Positions 1-8,225 of a stretch of DNA of 64,000 nucleotides are shown piece by piece. The stretch lies in NCBI RefSeq assembly GCF_008033115.1, contig NZ_CP041203.1, positions 3,906,001 through 3,970,000 on the forward strand, given 5' to 3'. This stretch comes from Cellulomonas sp. Y8. Lineage in GTDB: Bacteria; Actinomycetota; Actinomycetes; Actinomycetales; Cellulomonadaceae. The notes under the pieces are model-generated. The model worked only from the letters and a program-made list of their open reading frames with translations. It did no database searches and was not told the origin of the DNA. Each line of letters starts with the position of its first letter. The first letter of the stretch is position 1. The position numbers were made by a program, and so were the translations under genes.

Positions 1-2
1 CG

Positions 3-707
3 TTCCGCACCGTGGTCAAGGAGGTCGCGCTGGAGCAGGGCGTGTTCGCGTCCTTCATGCCGAAGCCGCTGGCCGACCAGCCGGGCTCCGGCATGCACAC
101 CCACCTGTCGCTGTTCGAGGGCGACCGGAACGCCTTCCACGAGCCGGGCGGCCACCTGGAGCTGTCGAAGACGGCGCGGTCGTTCATCGCGGGCCTGCTC
201 AAGCACGCCGCCGAGATCACCGCGGTGACCAACCAGTTCACCAACTCGTACAAGCGGCTGTGGGGCGGCGCCGAGGCGCCGTCGTACATCTGCTGGGGCC
301 ACAACAACCGGTCCGCGCTGGTCCGGGTGCCGATGTACAAGCCGGGCAAGTCCAACTCGGCGCGCATCGAGTACCGCGCGGTCGACTCGGCCACCAACCC
401 GTACCTGGCGTTCGCGGTGCTGCTGGCCGCGGGCCTCAAGGGCGTCGAGGAGGGCTACGAGCTGCCCGAGGGCGCCGACGACGACGTGTGGGAGCTGACC
501 GACGCCGAGCGCCGCGCGCTGGGCATCGAGCCGCTGCCGGCCACGCTGGAGAACGCGATCGCCGTCATGGAGCGGTCCGAGCTGGTCGCCGAGACGCTGG
601 GCGAGCACGTGTTCGACTTCGTGCTGAAGAACAAGAAGCGCGAGTGGGAGGAGTACCGCTCGCAGGTCACGCCCTACGAGCTGCGCCGCTTCCTCCCGAT
701 GCTCTGA
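3..707 (+). CDS. glnA2: glutamine synthetase GlnA2-type, C-terminal part (5' end outside window)
   Basis: This is the C-terminal ~234 residues of a type I glutamine synthetase, which makes glutamine from glutamate, ammonia and ATP in the cytosol. The ATP-binding signature KPLADQPGSGMHTHLS is near the start of the visible part, followed by NRSALVRVP and ARIEYR, which bind nucleotide and substrate. The reading frame is open to the left edge. Where GlnA1 enzymes carry the adenylylated tyrosine (DLYELPPEE-like), this protein has DDVWELTDAE, so the tyrosine is replaced by tryptophan. That and the C-terminus (VTPYELRRFL) match the mycobacterial GlnA2 family from memory. The next gene is glnE, the same order as in Mycobacterium. 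Confidence 0.95.
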   Translation, partial: FRTVVKEVALEQGVFASFMPKPLADQPGSGMHTHLSLFEGDRNAFHEPGGHLELSKTARSFIAGLLKHAAEITAVTNQFTNSYKRLWGGAEAPSYICWGHNNRSALVRVPMYKPGKSNSARIEYRAVDSATNPYLAFAVLLAAGLKGVEEGYELPEGADDDVWELTDAERRALGIEPLPATLENAIAVMERSELVAETLGEHVFDFVLKNKKREWEEYRSQVTPYELRRFLPML

Positions 708-723
708 CCCGGGTGCTGGTCTC

Positions 724-785
724 GCCGAGTGGGCAGTCGATGTCCCTTCCCGGGTCCGGGAGGCGACATCGACTGCCCGCTCGGC
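724..785. terminator. long inverted repeat after glnA2
   Basis: Arms of 21 nt (724-744 and 765-785) pair with one G:U-type mismatch around a 20-nt loop. It lies just past the glnA2 stop and before the glnE promoter, so a terminator role is likely. There is no U-tract, as is usual in GC-rich actinobacteria. Confidence 0.6.
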
Positions 786-807
786 GGTCCGGGGGTGTGG
801 CGGTCGG

Positions 808-820
808 TAGCGTGAGGGCG
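808..820 (+). promoter_or_regulatory. leaderless promoter of glnE
   Basis: A TAGCGT -10 hexamer (808-813) is followed by six bases and then the GTG start at 820. This spacing puts the transcription start on the start codon. No clear -35 box is visible. Confidence 0.5.
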
Positions 821-3800
821 TGAGCAGCACGTCGGTCGGTCGGGGCAGCACGCTCGCGGGTCGGCTGACCCGCGCGGGGTTCGCGGACGTCGCGCGCGCG
901 GAGCGGCTGCTGGCCGACGCCGCGCTGCTGCGGCTGGTGGGCGGCGAGGGTGCCGTCCCGGACGAGGACGCGCCGCGCGCCGCACCCAGCCCCGACGGCC
1001 TCCCCGCTGCCGCGCCGCTCGCGTCCGAGGCGCTCGTCCCCGCGCTCGCCGAGTCCGCCGACCCCGACCAGGCGCTGCTGTCGCTCGCGAAGATCGCCGG
1101 CGCCGTGGAGCCCGACGCCGCGCGCCGCGACCGGCTCGCCGCCGCGCTCGCGGAGGACGGCCCGGCGCGGGACCGGCTGCTCGCCGTCGTGGGCGCGTCG
1201 GTCGCGCTGGGCGACGACCTCAGCGCGCACCCCGAGCACCTGGACGTGGTCCTGGACGACGCCCCGGGTACGGGCGTGCCGGTCGGCGAGGTGCGCGGGG
1301 AGCTGCTGACGGCCGTCGGCGCGGACCCCGGTGCCGCGGTCCCCGTGGCGGGCGTGACCGGGCCCGACGGCGTCGACGCCATGCGCCGCGCGTACCGGCG
1401 CCGGCTGCTGCGGATCGCCGCCACCGACCTCACGTCCGGCGAGCCGCTGACCCGGCTGCCGGGCGTCGCCGCCGCGCTCGCCGACCTGGCCGCCGCGGCG
1501 CTGGAGGCCTCGCTGGCCCTGGCCCGCGCCGAGCTCGACGACCACGGCGCCTCGGTGCGGCTCGCCGTCATCGGCATGGGCAAGACCGGCGGCCGCGAGC
1601 TCAACTACGTCAGCGACGTGGACGTGGTCTACGTCGCCGAGCCGGTCGAGGGCGCCGACGAGGCGGAGGCGCTGGCCGCCGGGACCCGGCTCGCGACCGC
1701 GCTGGCCCGGGCGTGCGCCGCGCCGTCCGGCGAGCCGGCGCTGTGGCCGGTCGACGCCGCGCTGCGCCCGGAGGGCAAGGACGGCCCGCTGGTCCGCACG
1801 CTCGACTCGCACCGGTCGTACTACGAGCGCTGGGCGAAGACCTGGGAGTTCCAGGCGCTGCTCAAGGCCCGGCCGCTCGCCGGCGACCCGGGGCTCGGCC
1901 GCGCGTACGTCGAGGCGACCAACCCGATGGTGTGGCAGGCGGTCCGCCGGGAGAACTTCGTCTCCGACTCCCAGGCCATGCGCCGCCGGGTCGAGCGGAA
2001 CGTGCCCGCCGCGGAGGCGGACCGGCAGATCAAGCTCGGGGTCGGCGGCCTGCGCGACGTGGAGTTCACGGTCCAGCTGCTGCAGCTCGTGCACGGCCGC
2101 GCCGACCCGGAGATCCGCAGCGGCAACACGCTGACCGCCCTGGCCGCGCTGTCGGCCGCCGGGTACGTCGGGCGCGAGCACGCCGGGCAGCTCGCGGTCT
2201 GCTACCGGTTCCTGCGGGCGATCGAGCACCGGATCCAGCTGCACCGGCTGCGCCGCACCCACCTCATGCCGACCGCCGAGGCCGACCTGCGCCGGCTCGC
2301 CCGGTCCCTCGGGATGCGCGCCGAGGGCGCCGAGGGGCTGCTGGAGCGCTGGCGGCAGGTGCGGCGCGAGGTCCGCGACCTGCACGAGGCGCTGTTCTAC
2401 CGGCCGCTGCTGCCGGCGACCGCGCAGCTGTCCACCGAGGAGGTCAGCCTCGCGCCCGAGGCCGCGCGGGAGCGGCTCGCGGCGGTCGGCTACCGCGATC
2501 CGGCCGGCGCCGTCCGGCACATCGCGGCGCTGACCGAGGGCGTCACCCGGCGGTCGGCGATCCAGCGGCAGCTGCTGCCGGTGATGATCGGCTGGTTCGC
2601 GGACGGGCCCGACCCCGACGGCGGGCTGCTGGCGTTCCGCCGGCTGTCCGAGACGCTCGGCGGCACGCACTGGTACCTCAAGATGCTCCGGGACTCCGGC
2701 ACCGCCGCCGAGCGGCTGGCCCGCGCGCTGTCGACGTCCCGGTACGTCGCCGACGCGCTGGCCCGGTCGCCCGAGTCGGTGGCGTGGTTGGACGACGACG
2801 CCGAGCTGGAGCCGCGCAGCCAGGACCGGCTCGCCGCCGAGGCGGACGCGATCCTCACCCGGGCCACCGAGCCCGTGCCGGCGGCGACCGCCCTGCGCGC
2901 CCTGCGACGCCGGGAGCTCGCGCGCACCGCCGTCGCCGACGTGCTCGGGGTGGTGACCGGCACCCGGGCGTCCCGCAGCCTCACCGCGACCGCCGACGTG
3001 CTGCTGGCCGGCGCGCTGCGGGTGGCGGCGTGGGAGGAGCGCGCGGCCCGCGGGCTCGACGCCGACCCGACGGCGCTGCTGGTCGTGGCGATGGGGCGGC
3101 TGGGCGGACGCGAGATGGGCTACACGTCGGACGCCGACGTGCTGTTCGTGCACGACCCGGTGCGCGGGGCGGACGGCGGGGTCGACGGCGTGCTGGCCCA
3201 GGAGTTCGCCACCGGTGTCGCCACCCGGCTGCGCGCGCTGCTCGGCGCGGTCGGCCCGGAGCCCGCCCTGGAGGTGGACGCCGACCTGCGCCCGGAGGGC
3301 CGCAACGGCCCGCTGGTGCGCTCGTTCGACGCGTACGCCGAGTACTACGCCCGCTGGTCCCTGGTCTGGGAGAGCCAGGCGCTGCTCCGGGCCAGGCCGG
3401 TGGCGGGCGACGCGGCACTGGGGGAGCGGTTCGTCGCGCTGGCGGACCCCCTGCGGTACCCCGCGGGCGGGCTGGACGCCGCGGGCGTGCGCGAGGTCCG
3501 GCGGATCAAGGCCCGGGTGGAGTCCGAGCGGCTGCCGCGCGGCGTCGACCCGACGCGGCACCTCAAGCTCGGGCGCGGCGGGATCGCGGACGTCGAGTGG
3601 ACCGCGCAGCTGCTGCAGCTCCGGCACGCGCACGAGGTGCCCGGCCTGCGCACGACGTCGACGCTCGACGCGCTGGCCGCGGCCCGGGAGGCGGGGCTGG
3701 TGTCCGAGGACGACGCGGCGGTGCTGGCCGAGGCGTGGGACCTGGCGTCGCGGCTCCGGGACGCGCTGGTGCTGTGGACCGGCCGGACCGGCGACACGGC

Positions 3801-3948
3801 CGACGTCCTGCCGCACGACCGCCAGGTGCTGACCGGGCTGGCCGCGGTGCTCGGGTACCCGTCCGGCTCGGGCCAGGACCTGGAGGACGCGTGGCTGCGG
3901 GCCTCCCGCCGCTCCCGCCAGGCGGTCGAGGACGTCTTCTACGCCTGA
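820..3948 (+). CDS. glnE: bifunctional glutamine synthetase adenylyltransferase/adenylyl-removing enzyme
   Basis: GlnE attaches AMP to, and removes it from, the regulatory tyrosine of GlnA1-type glutamine synthetase, so it controls ammonia assimilation. At 1042 residues it is a full-length two-domain protein. Both nucleotidyltransferase cores are visible: GKTGGRELNYVSDVDVV near residue 255 (deadenylylase half) and GRLGGREMGYTSDADVLFV near 757 (adenylylase half). Each is followed by a DAALRPEGKDGPLVR or DADLRPEGRNGPLVR block. The GTG start is chosen because it sits six bases after a -10 box with no upstream Shine-Dalgarno. The adjacent GlnA2 lacks the target tyrosine, so its substrate is probably a GlnA1 encoded elsewhere. 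Confidence 0.96.
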   Translation: MSSTSVGRGSTLAGRLTRAGFADVARAERLLADAALLRLVGGEGAVPDEDAPRAAPSPDGLPAAAPLASEALVPALAESADPDQALLSLAKIAGAVEPDAARRDRLAAALAEDGPARDRLLAVVGASVALGDDLSAHPEHLDVVLDDAPGTGVPVGEVRGELLTAVGADPGAAVPVAGVTGPDGVDAMRRAYRRRLLRIAATDLTSGEPLTRLPGVAAALADLAAAALEASLALARAELDDHGASVRLAVIGMGKTGGRELNYVSDVDVVYVAEPVEGADEAEALAAGTRLATALARACAAPSGEPALWPVDAALRPEGKDGPLVRTLDSHRSYYERWAKTWEFQALLKARPLAGDPGLGRAYVEATNPMVWQAVRRENFVSDSQAMRRRVERNVPAAEADRQIKLGVGGLRDVEFTVQLLQLVHGRADPEIRSGNTLTALAALSAAGYVGREHAGQLAVCYRFLRAIEHRIQLHRLRRTHLMPTAEADLRRLARSLGMRAEGAEGLLERWRQVRREVRDLHEALFYRPLLPATAQLSTEEVSLAPEAARERLAAVGYRDPAGAVRHIAALTEGVTRRSAIQRQLLPVMIGWFADGPDPDGGLLAFRRLSETLGGTHWYLKMLRDSGTAAERLARALSTSRYVADALARSPESVAWLDDDAELEPRSQDRLAAEADAILTRATEPVPAATALRALRRRELARTAVADVLGVVTGTRASRSLTATADVLLAGALRVAAWEERAARGLDADPTALLVVAMGRLGGREMGYTSDADVLFVHDPVRGADGGVDGVLAQEFATGVATRLRALLGAVGPEPALEVDADLRPEGRNGPLVRSFDAYAEYYARWSLVWESQALLRARPVAGDAALGERFVALADPLRYPAGGLDAAGVREVRRIKARVESERLPRGVDPTRHLKLGRGGIADVEWTAQLLQLRHAHEVPGLRTTSTLDALAAAREAGLVSEDDAAVLAEAWDLASRLRDALVLWTGRTGDTADVLPHDRQVLTGLAAVLGYPSGSGQDLEDAWLRASRRSRQAVEDVFYA

Positions 3949-4001
3949 GGGCGAGCGAGCCCACTTGCCCGGCCCGCCCCCGACAGGGGAGGTCGTGGCC
4001 G

Positions 4002-4068
4002 CTCCGACACTGGAAGGTTGTGACGGACACGCCGACGGCGTGTCCGTCACAACCTTCCAGTGTCGGAG
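4002..4068. terminator. perfect 32-bp inverted repeat between convergent genes
   Basis: Arms 4002-4033 and 4037-4068 are perfectly complementary over 32 bp with a 3-nt loop (GAC). It lies between glnE and the convergent small gene, so a bidirectional terminator is the simplest reading. It is far longer than a normal terminator stem. Confidence 0.65.
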
Positions 4069-4086
4069 AGCGAGCGCGGGAGCGGT

Positions 4087-4272
4087 TCAGTCCGGGGGGT
4101 CGAGCGGGTCCGGGCTCGCCGTCAGCGCGCCGTCCTCGAGGTTCTCCTCGAGGTCCTGGGCCACGTCGTCGCCGCGGTCCACACCGCCGAGGTCCCGCTC
4201 GGGCTCGGCGTCCGGCGCGTCGGGGTCCTCGCCGGGGGTGTCCGGGATCCAGTCGTCGGTCGAGTCGGTCAC
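4087..4272 (-). CDS. small acidic hypothetical protein
   Basis: A 61-residue, strongly acidic and proline-rich protein (Asp/Glu make up about a third) with no membrane segment, cysteine or recognisable motif. It probably is real because a clear AGGAGG Shine-Dalgarno lies eight to nine bases upstream of the GTG start and it ends close to the large palindrome that separates it from glnE. It is transcribed in the same direction as many small acidic actinobacterial proteins of unknown function that appear intrinsically disordered. I do not recognise a function. Confidence 0.65.
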   Translation of the reverse strand: MTDSTDDWIPDTPGEDPDAPDAEPERDLGGVDRGDDVAQDLEENLEDGALTASPDPLDPPD

Positions 4273-4324
4273 GCGTCCTCCTCGGGTCGGGTCCGGCGCC
4301 CTCGCGGCGCCGGTGCGCCCGACG

Positions 4325-5542
4325 CTAGGCCGGGTCGCCGGGGGACGCGACCGGGGGACGCAGCTCGCCCTCGCCGGGGACGTCGGCGTCCGCGCGGTCC
4401 CCCTCCTTGCGCCGGCCGACGTTCTCGTCCTGGAGCAGCGAGGGGTCGACGAGCTCGTGCCGGCGGAGGTAGGTCGACAGCACGGCCTGGATGGTCGCCA
4501 CGACGGGCAGCGCGAGGAACGCCCCCAGCGCCCCGAACACGGCCCCGGCGGCGATCACCGAGAGGAACGCGACCGCCGGGTTCAGCGCGAGCGACCGCTG
4601 GGACACCTTCGGCGTGAGCACCAGGTTCTCGATCTGCTGGTACCCGATGATGAACGCGAGGACCGCCAGGGCCCGCAGGGGCGACACGGTCAGCGCGACG
4701 AGCACCGGCAGCGCGCCACCGATGTAGGTGCCGACGGTCGGGATGAACTGCGAGACCAGGCCGGTGAACACGGCGAGCGGCAGCGCGTACGGGATCTGGA
4801 TCAGCGCGAGGAACGCCCAGGTCGCCACGGTGGAGATGGCGGCGAGCACGAGCCGGGAGTTGATGAACCCGGCGACCTTGTCCTGCGACACCTCCCAGAG
4901 CCGCAGCACCTCGCGCTGCCGGTGCGGGGCGAGGTAGCGGCAGACGGCCGCGCGGAACTTCGGGCCGGCGCTGGCCATGTAGTAGACGACCAGCAGCACG
5001 GCGGTGGCGGTGAAGAGCCCGCCCGCGATCGAGGTGCCGACGCCGATGACGCCGGGCGCGATGCTGCCGACGTAGTCGCCTGCGTTGCTGAGCAGCTCGT
5101 CGGTGCGGGGCAGCTCGATGTCGAACCTGTCGGCGGCCATCGACCGAAGGTCCGCGTAGTAGCCGGGGATCGACTGCACGAGGTCGACGAGCTGGTTGAC
5201 GAACAGCCCGCCCAGCAGGCCGAGCACCGCGATGCCGAGCACCAGCGCGCCGATCATCGTGATGCCGGTGGCGAGCGGGCGCTTCACGCCGCGCCGGCCG
5301 AGCCAGAGGATCATCGGCTCCATCGCCAGGGCCACGAACCACGAGATCACGATGATCGTGATGACGTTGCCGAGCATCGAGGCGGCGCGCCAGATGAGGA
5401 TGCCGGCGAACGCGGCGGCCACGGCCATCGCGAGCGCGCGGGGGAGCCACCGCGGCGGGATCCGCGAGTCGCGGGCGCCCGGGGTGAACCGGGCGCCGCC
5501 GGCGGCGGGCGCCGGGCGCGGGGCGGGGTCGGGCGCGGGCAT
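4325..5542 (-). CDS. AI-2E family transporter (PerM/YdgI-like membrane protein)
   Basis: A 405-residue polytopic membrane protein of the AI-2E exporter/PerM family (formerly UPF0118). The cytosolic N-terminus is proline/alanine-rich. Helices then follow from about residue 40, including a glycine-rich pair (GITMIGALVLGIAVLGLLGG) and the family's conserved QFIPTVGTYIGGALPVLVAL segment in the second half. The C-terminal ~45 residues are charged. Members export autoinducer-2 or act as ion antiporters; the substrate cannot be told here. The ATG at 5542 has GGAG eight bases upstream, and a TAGCCT -10 hexamer lies at 5585-5580. It is divergent from the GH43 operon. Confidence 0.88.
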   Translation of the reverse strand: MPAPDPAPRPAPAAGGARFTPGARDSRIPPRWLPRALAMAVAAAFAGILIWRAASMLGNVITIIVISWFVALAMEPMILWLGRRGVKRPLATGITMIGALVLGIAVLGLLGGLFVNQLVDLVQSIPGYYADLRSMAADRFDIELPRTDELLSNAGDYVGSIAPGVIGVGTSIAGGLFTATAVLLVVYYMASAGPKFRAAVCRYLAPHRQREVLRLWEVSQDKVAGFINSRLVLAAISTVATWAFLALIQIPYALPLAVFTGLVSQFIPTVGTYIGGALPVLVALTVSPLRALAVLAFIIGYQQIENLVLTPKVSQRSLALNPAVAFLSVIAAGAVFGALGAFLALPVVATIQAVLSTYLRRHELVDPSLLQDENVGRRKEGDRADADVPGEGELRPPVASPGDPA

Positions 5543-5662
5543 GCGGGGCTCCGGGTGGTCGGCGGACGGTGCGCCGGACAGGCTACCGGCGGGCGGTGCC
5601 CGGGTCCGGGACGCGCCGGGACCAGCGTCCCGGCCGCCGGTTGGACAGCGGGGCGTAGCCTG

Positions 5663-5676
5663 TGTGAGCGTTAACA
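5663..5676. promoter_or_regulatory. LacI-type operator upstream of the GH43-symporter operon
   Basis: TGTGAGCGTTAACA is a near-perfect 14-bp palindrome with the central CG typical of LacI-family operators. It overlaps a TAACAT -10-like hexamer (5672-5677), a position suited to repression. The regulator gene is not next to it. Confidence 0.5.
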
Positions 5677-5734
5677 TACAACGATGGAGAAGTCCGCCGG
5701 GAACGAGCCCGGCGCTCTCGACGAGGAGACGACA

Positions 5735-6763
5735 GTGACGGACGTCGGCGCCGGCGTGGGCGTGAACCCGATCGTGCTGCAGCGGGCGGACCCGTGCGTG
5801 CTGCGGCACGAGGGCCAGTACTACTTCACGGGGTCGCACCCGCTGTACGACCGGATCGTGCTGCGGCGCGCGGAGCGGCTGGAGGACCTCCAGGCGGCCG
5901 AGGAGGTGACGATCTGGACCCGGCACGCGTCCGGTCCGCAGTCGCACCTGATCTGGGCGCCGGAGATCCACCGGGTCGCCGGCGCCTGGTACGTGTACTA
6001 CGCCGCGGCGCCGGACGACCACGGCACGGTCGACGTGCCCGGGACGGCGGAGACGTTCAACCACCGGGTGTACGTGCTGGAGAACACCGCGGCCGACCCG
6101 TTCGAGGGCGAGTGGGTCGAGCGCGGTCAGGTCGACACCGGGTGGGAGTCCTTCGCCCTCGACGCCACGTCCGCGGTGATCGACGGCCGGCAGTACCTGA
6201 TCTGGGCGCAGCAGGCGTTCGACGTGCGCGGGCACTCCAACCTGTACATCGCCCCGATGGCGAACCCCTGGACCCTGGCCGGGCCGGCCGTGGAGCTGTC
6301 CCGCCCGGAGTTCGACTGGGAGGTCAGGGGGTTCTGGGTCAACGAGGGCCCCTCGGTCCTGGTCCGCAGCGGCCGGGTGTTCCTCACGTACTCGGGCGCC
6401 GCGACCGGCATCGACTACGCCATGGGCGTGCTGACCGCCGACCTCGGGTCGGACCTGCTGGACCCGGCGTCGTGGACCAAGAGCGAGACCCCGGTGTTCG
6501 TCTCGGACCCCGCCGCGGGCCAGTACGGGCCGGGGCACAACTCGTTCACCGAGCTCGCGGACGGCACGCCGGTGCTGGTCTACCACGCCCGCACCTACAC
6601 CGAGATCGTCGGCGACCCGCTGCAGGACCCCAACCGGCACGCCCGCGCCCAGGTCCTGCCGTTCGACGCCGACGGCAACCCGCTGTGGGGCACCCCCGTG
6701 CCCGACACCCGCCCCACCCCGACCTCGACCGAGGTCCTCAGCCCCGCCGCAGACCCGCAGTGA
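5735..6763 (+). CDS. glycoside hydrolase family 43 protein
   Basis: A five-bladed beta-propeller glycosidase of family GH43 (beta-xylosidase/alpha-L-arabinofuranosidase group), 342 residues from the chosen start. Three family landmarks are visible: RADP near residue 18 (catalytic base Asp), LDATSAVIDG near 142 (pKa-modulating Asp), and NEGPSVL near 203 (acid Glu). WAPEIH near 74 and GPGHNSF near 266 are typical of the arabinofuranosidase/xylosidase branch. No signal peptide is seen, so it acts in the cytosol on imported oligosaccharides. GTG at 5735 is preferred for its GAGGAG six bases upstream; an ATG at 5684, six bases after a -10-like TAACAT, would be a leaderless alternative. It overlaps the symporter gene by 4 nt. 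Confidence 0.9.
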   Translation: MTDVGAGVGVNPIVLQRADPCVLRHEGQYYFTGSHPLYDRIVLRRAERLEDLQAAEEVTIWTRHASGPQSHLIWAPEIHRVAGAWYVYYAAAPDDHGTVDVPGTAETFNHRVYVLENTAADPFEGEWVERGQVDTGWESFALDATSAVIDGRQYLIWAQQAFDVRGHSNLYIAPMANPWTLAGPAVELSRPEFDWEVRGFWVNEGPSVLVRSGRVFLTYSGAATGIDYAMGVLTADLGSDLLDPASWTKSETPVFVSDPAAGQYGPGHNSFTELADGTPVLVYHARTYTEIVGDPLQDPNRHARAQVLPFDADGNPLWGTPVPDTRPTPTSTEVLSPAADPQ

Positions 6764-8097
6764 CCACCAGCACCACCCCCGCCGCCGAGCAGCGCCCGAG
6801 CGCCCTGGAGTCGCTGAAGCGCGGCGTGTTCTGGAACTACGGCGGGCTGTTCTTCTTCTACTTCGCCATCTGGCAGCTCGCGTTCACGTTCCTGCCGCTG
6901 TGGCTGGCGCGCGAGGGCATGGGCACCGGCGCCATCGGCGTCGTCAGCACCGTCTCCGCGATCACGGCGCTCGCCCTCCAGCCCGTCTACGGGTTCCTGC
7001 AGGACCGGCTCGGCTTCAAGAAGTACCTGTTCGCGTTCGTCGTCCTGTGCGCGGCGTTCATGGGCCCGTTCTTCGTGTTCGTGTTCCAGCCGCTGATCGG
7101 CGTGAACGAGTACCTGGCCGCTGTCGTCGGGGGCGTGTTTCTCAGCCTGTGCCTGAACTCGGGCGTCGGCGTCGTGGAGGCGTTCAGCGAGCGGGCCAGC
7201 CGCGCCAACGGCTACGAGTACGGCCACGCCCGGCTGTTCGGCTCGCTCGCGGGCGGCACCGCGGCGCTGGTCGGCGGGTTCATCTGGGCCGCGAACCCGG
7301 ACAGCATCTGGTGGGCCGGCTCGGTGTCGGCGATCGTGCTGGGCACGCTGCTGTTCGTCGCGCGGGTGCCGCGGGGCGACGGGGCGGCCGCGGCCGCCGG
7401 CGCCGAGGCGGACGCGGGGTCGGGCGGCACCAAGGTCTCGAAGGAGACCGTGCTCGCGCTGCTCCGCGACCGGAACTTCCTGGGCTTCGTCGTGCTGATG
7501 TTCGGCACCGCCGCGCTGTACGACGTGTTCGACCAGCAGTTCCCGAACTACTTCGCCACGTTCGTCGCCAGCGGCGACCCCGAGGTGCTGTTCTCCCGGG
7601 TCGTGGCGGTGCAGATCTTCGCCGAGGCGGCGTTCATGGTCGCCGCGCCGTTCATCGTGAACAAGATCGGCGCGCGGAAGGGCCTCATGGTGTTCGCGGC
7701 GATCCTGCTCGTGCGCGTCCTGGGCTCCGCGTTCTTCACGCACGAGTGGCTGCTGATCGCCTGGCGCCTGCTGGCCGCGATCGAGATGCCGTTCCTGCTG
7801 GTGTCGGTGATGAAGTACATCACCCGGATGTTCGACGTCCGGATCTCCGCTACGGCCTACATGCTGGGCTTCAACTTCGCCAAGCAGATCGGCATCGCGA
7901 TCTTCGCGTCGGTGTTCGGCGCCTCGTACGCGGCGATCGGCTTCGCGCACTCGTACCTGATCATGGCGGGCGTGATCCTCGCCGTGACGCTGGTGGCGCG
8001 GTTCCTCATGGCCGACGACCGGGACCGCGTCGCGCCGGGGGAGCCGACCGACCGGGCGGACGGCGGCGCGCCGACGCACGTGCTCGCGTCGTCCTGA
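6760..8097 (+). CDS. MFS oligosaccharide:H+ symporter
   Basis: A 445-residue twelve-helix major facilitator. The opening segment (FWNYGGLFFFYFAIWQLAF) strongly resembles LacY and its oligosaccharide:H+ symporter relatives. There is a cytoplasmic loop of about 35 residues rich in Ala/Gly/Asp between helices 6 and 7, and a polar C-terminus. It probably brings a short xylo- or arabino-oligosaccharide into the cell for the GH43 enzyme. The GTG start overlaps the GH43 stop (GTGA), which implies translational coupling. Transcription of both is likely controlled by the operator at 5663. Sugar specificity is inferred only from the partner gene. Confidence 0.88.
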   Translation: MTTSTTPAAEQRPSALESLKRGVFWNYGGLFFFYFAIWQLAFTFLPLWLAREGMGTGAIGVVSTVSAITALALQPVYGFLQDRLGFKKYLFAFVVLCAAFMGPFFVFVFQPLIGVNEYLAAVVGGVFLSLCLNSGVGVVEAFSERASRANGYEYGHARLFGSLAGGTAALVGGFIWAANPDSIWWAGSVSAIVLGTLLFVARVPRGDGAAAAAGAEADAGSGGTKVSKETVLALLRDRNFLGFVVLMFGTAALYDVFDQQFPNYFATFVASGDPEVLFSRVVAVQIFAEAAFMVAAPFIVNKIGARKGLMVFAAILLVRVLGSAFFTHEWLLIAWRLLAAIEMPFLLVSVMKYITRMFDVRISATAYMLGFNFAKQIGIAIFASVFGASYAAIGFAHSYLIMAGVILAVTLVARFLMADDRDRVAPGEPTDRADGGAPTHVLASS

Positions 8098-8103
8098 GCC
8101 GGC

Positions 8104-8145
8104 CGACGGGGGCGGTGCGTCGGCGACGGCGCGCCGCCCCCGTCG
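8104..8145. terminator. terminator hairpin of the GH43-symporter operon
   Basis: Perfect 12-bp arms (8104-8115 and 8134-8145) flank an 18-nt loop, starting seven bases after the symporter stop. Confidence 0.65.
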
Positions 8146-8189
8146 CCGTGCCGGGCGCCGATCGCGCCTGCGGCACCACCCGGCTCGCC

Positions 8190-8195
8190 TATGCT
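8190..8195 (+). promoter_or_regulatory. -10 element of the SpoIIE phosphatase gene
   Basis: TATGCT at 8190-8195 precedes a leader of about 24 nt with GGAGG before the GTG at 8226. The same hexamer occurs before the rhamnose regulator gene. Confidence 0.45.
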
Positions 8196-8225
8196 GCAGC
8201 CAGGCCGCGACAGATGGAGGGACCT

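Noticed and set aside
667..4050. Very long open frames antisense to glnE and in other frames of most genes
   Set aside because: They are Arg/Pro/Gly-rich shadows caused by third-position GC bias and carry no domain motifs, while the glnE frame has both catalytic blocks.
5684..5734. ATG 5684 as start of the GH43 protein
   Set aside because: It would add 17 residues not expected for the family, and GTG 5735 has a GAGGAG at ideal distance. The leaderless alternative cannot be fully excluded.
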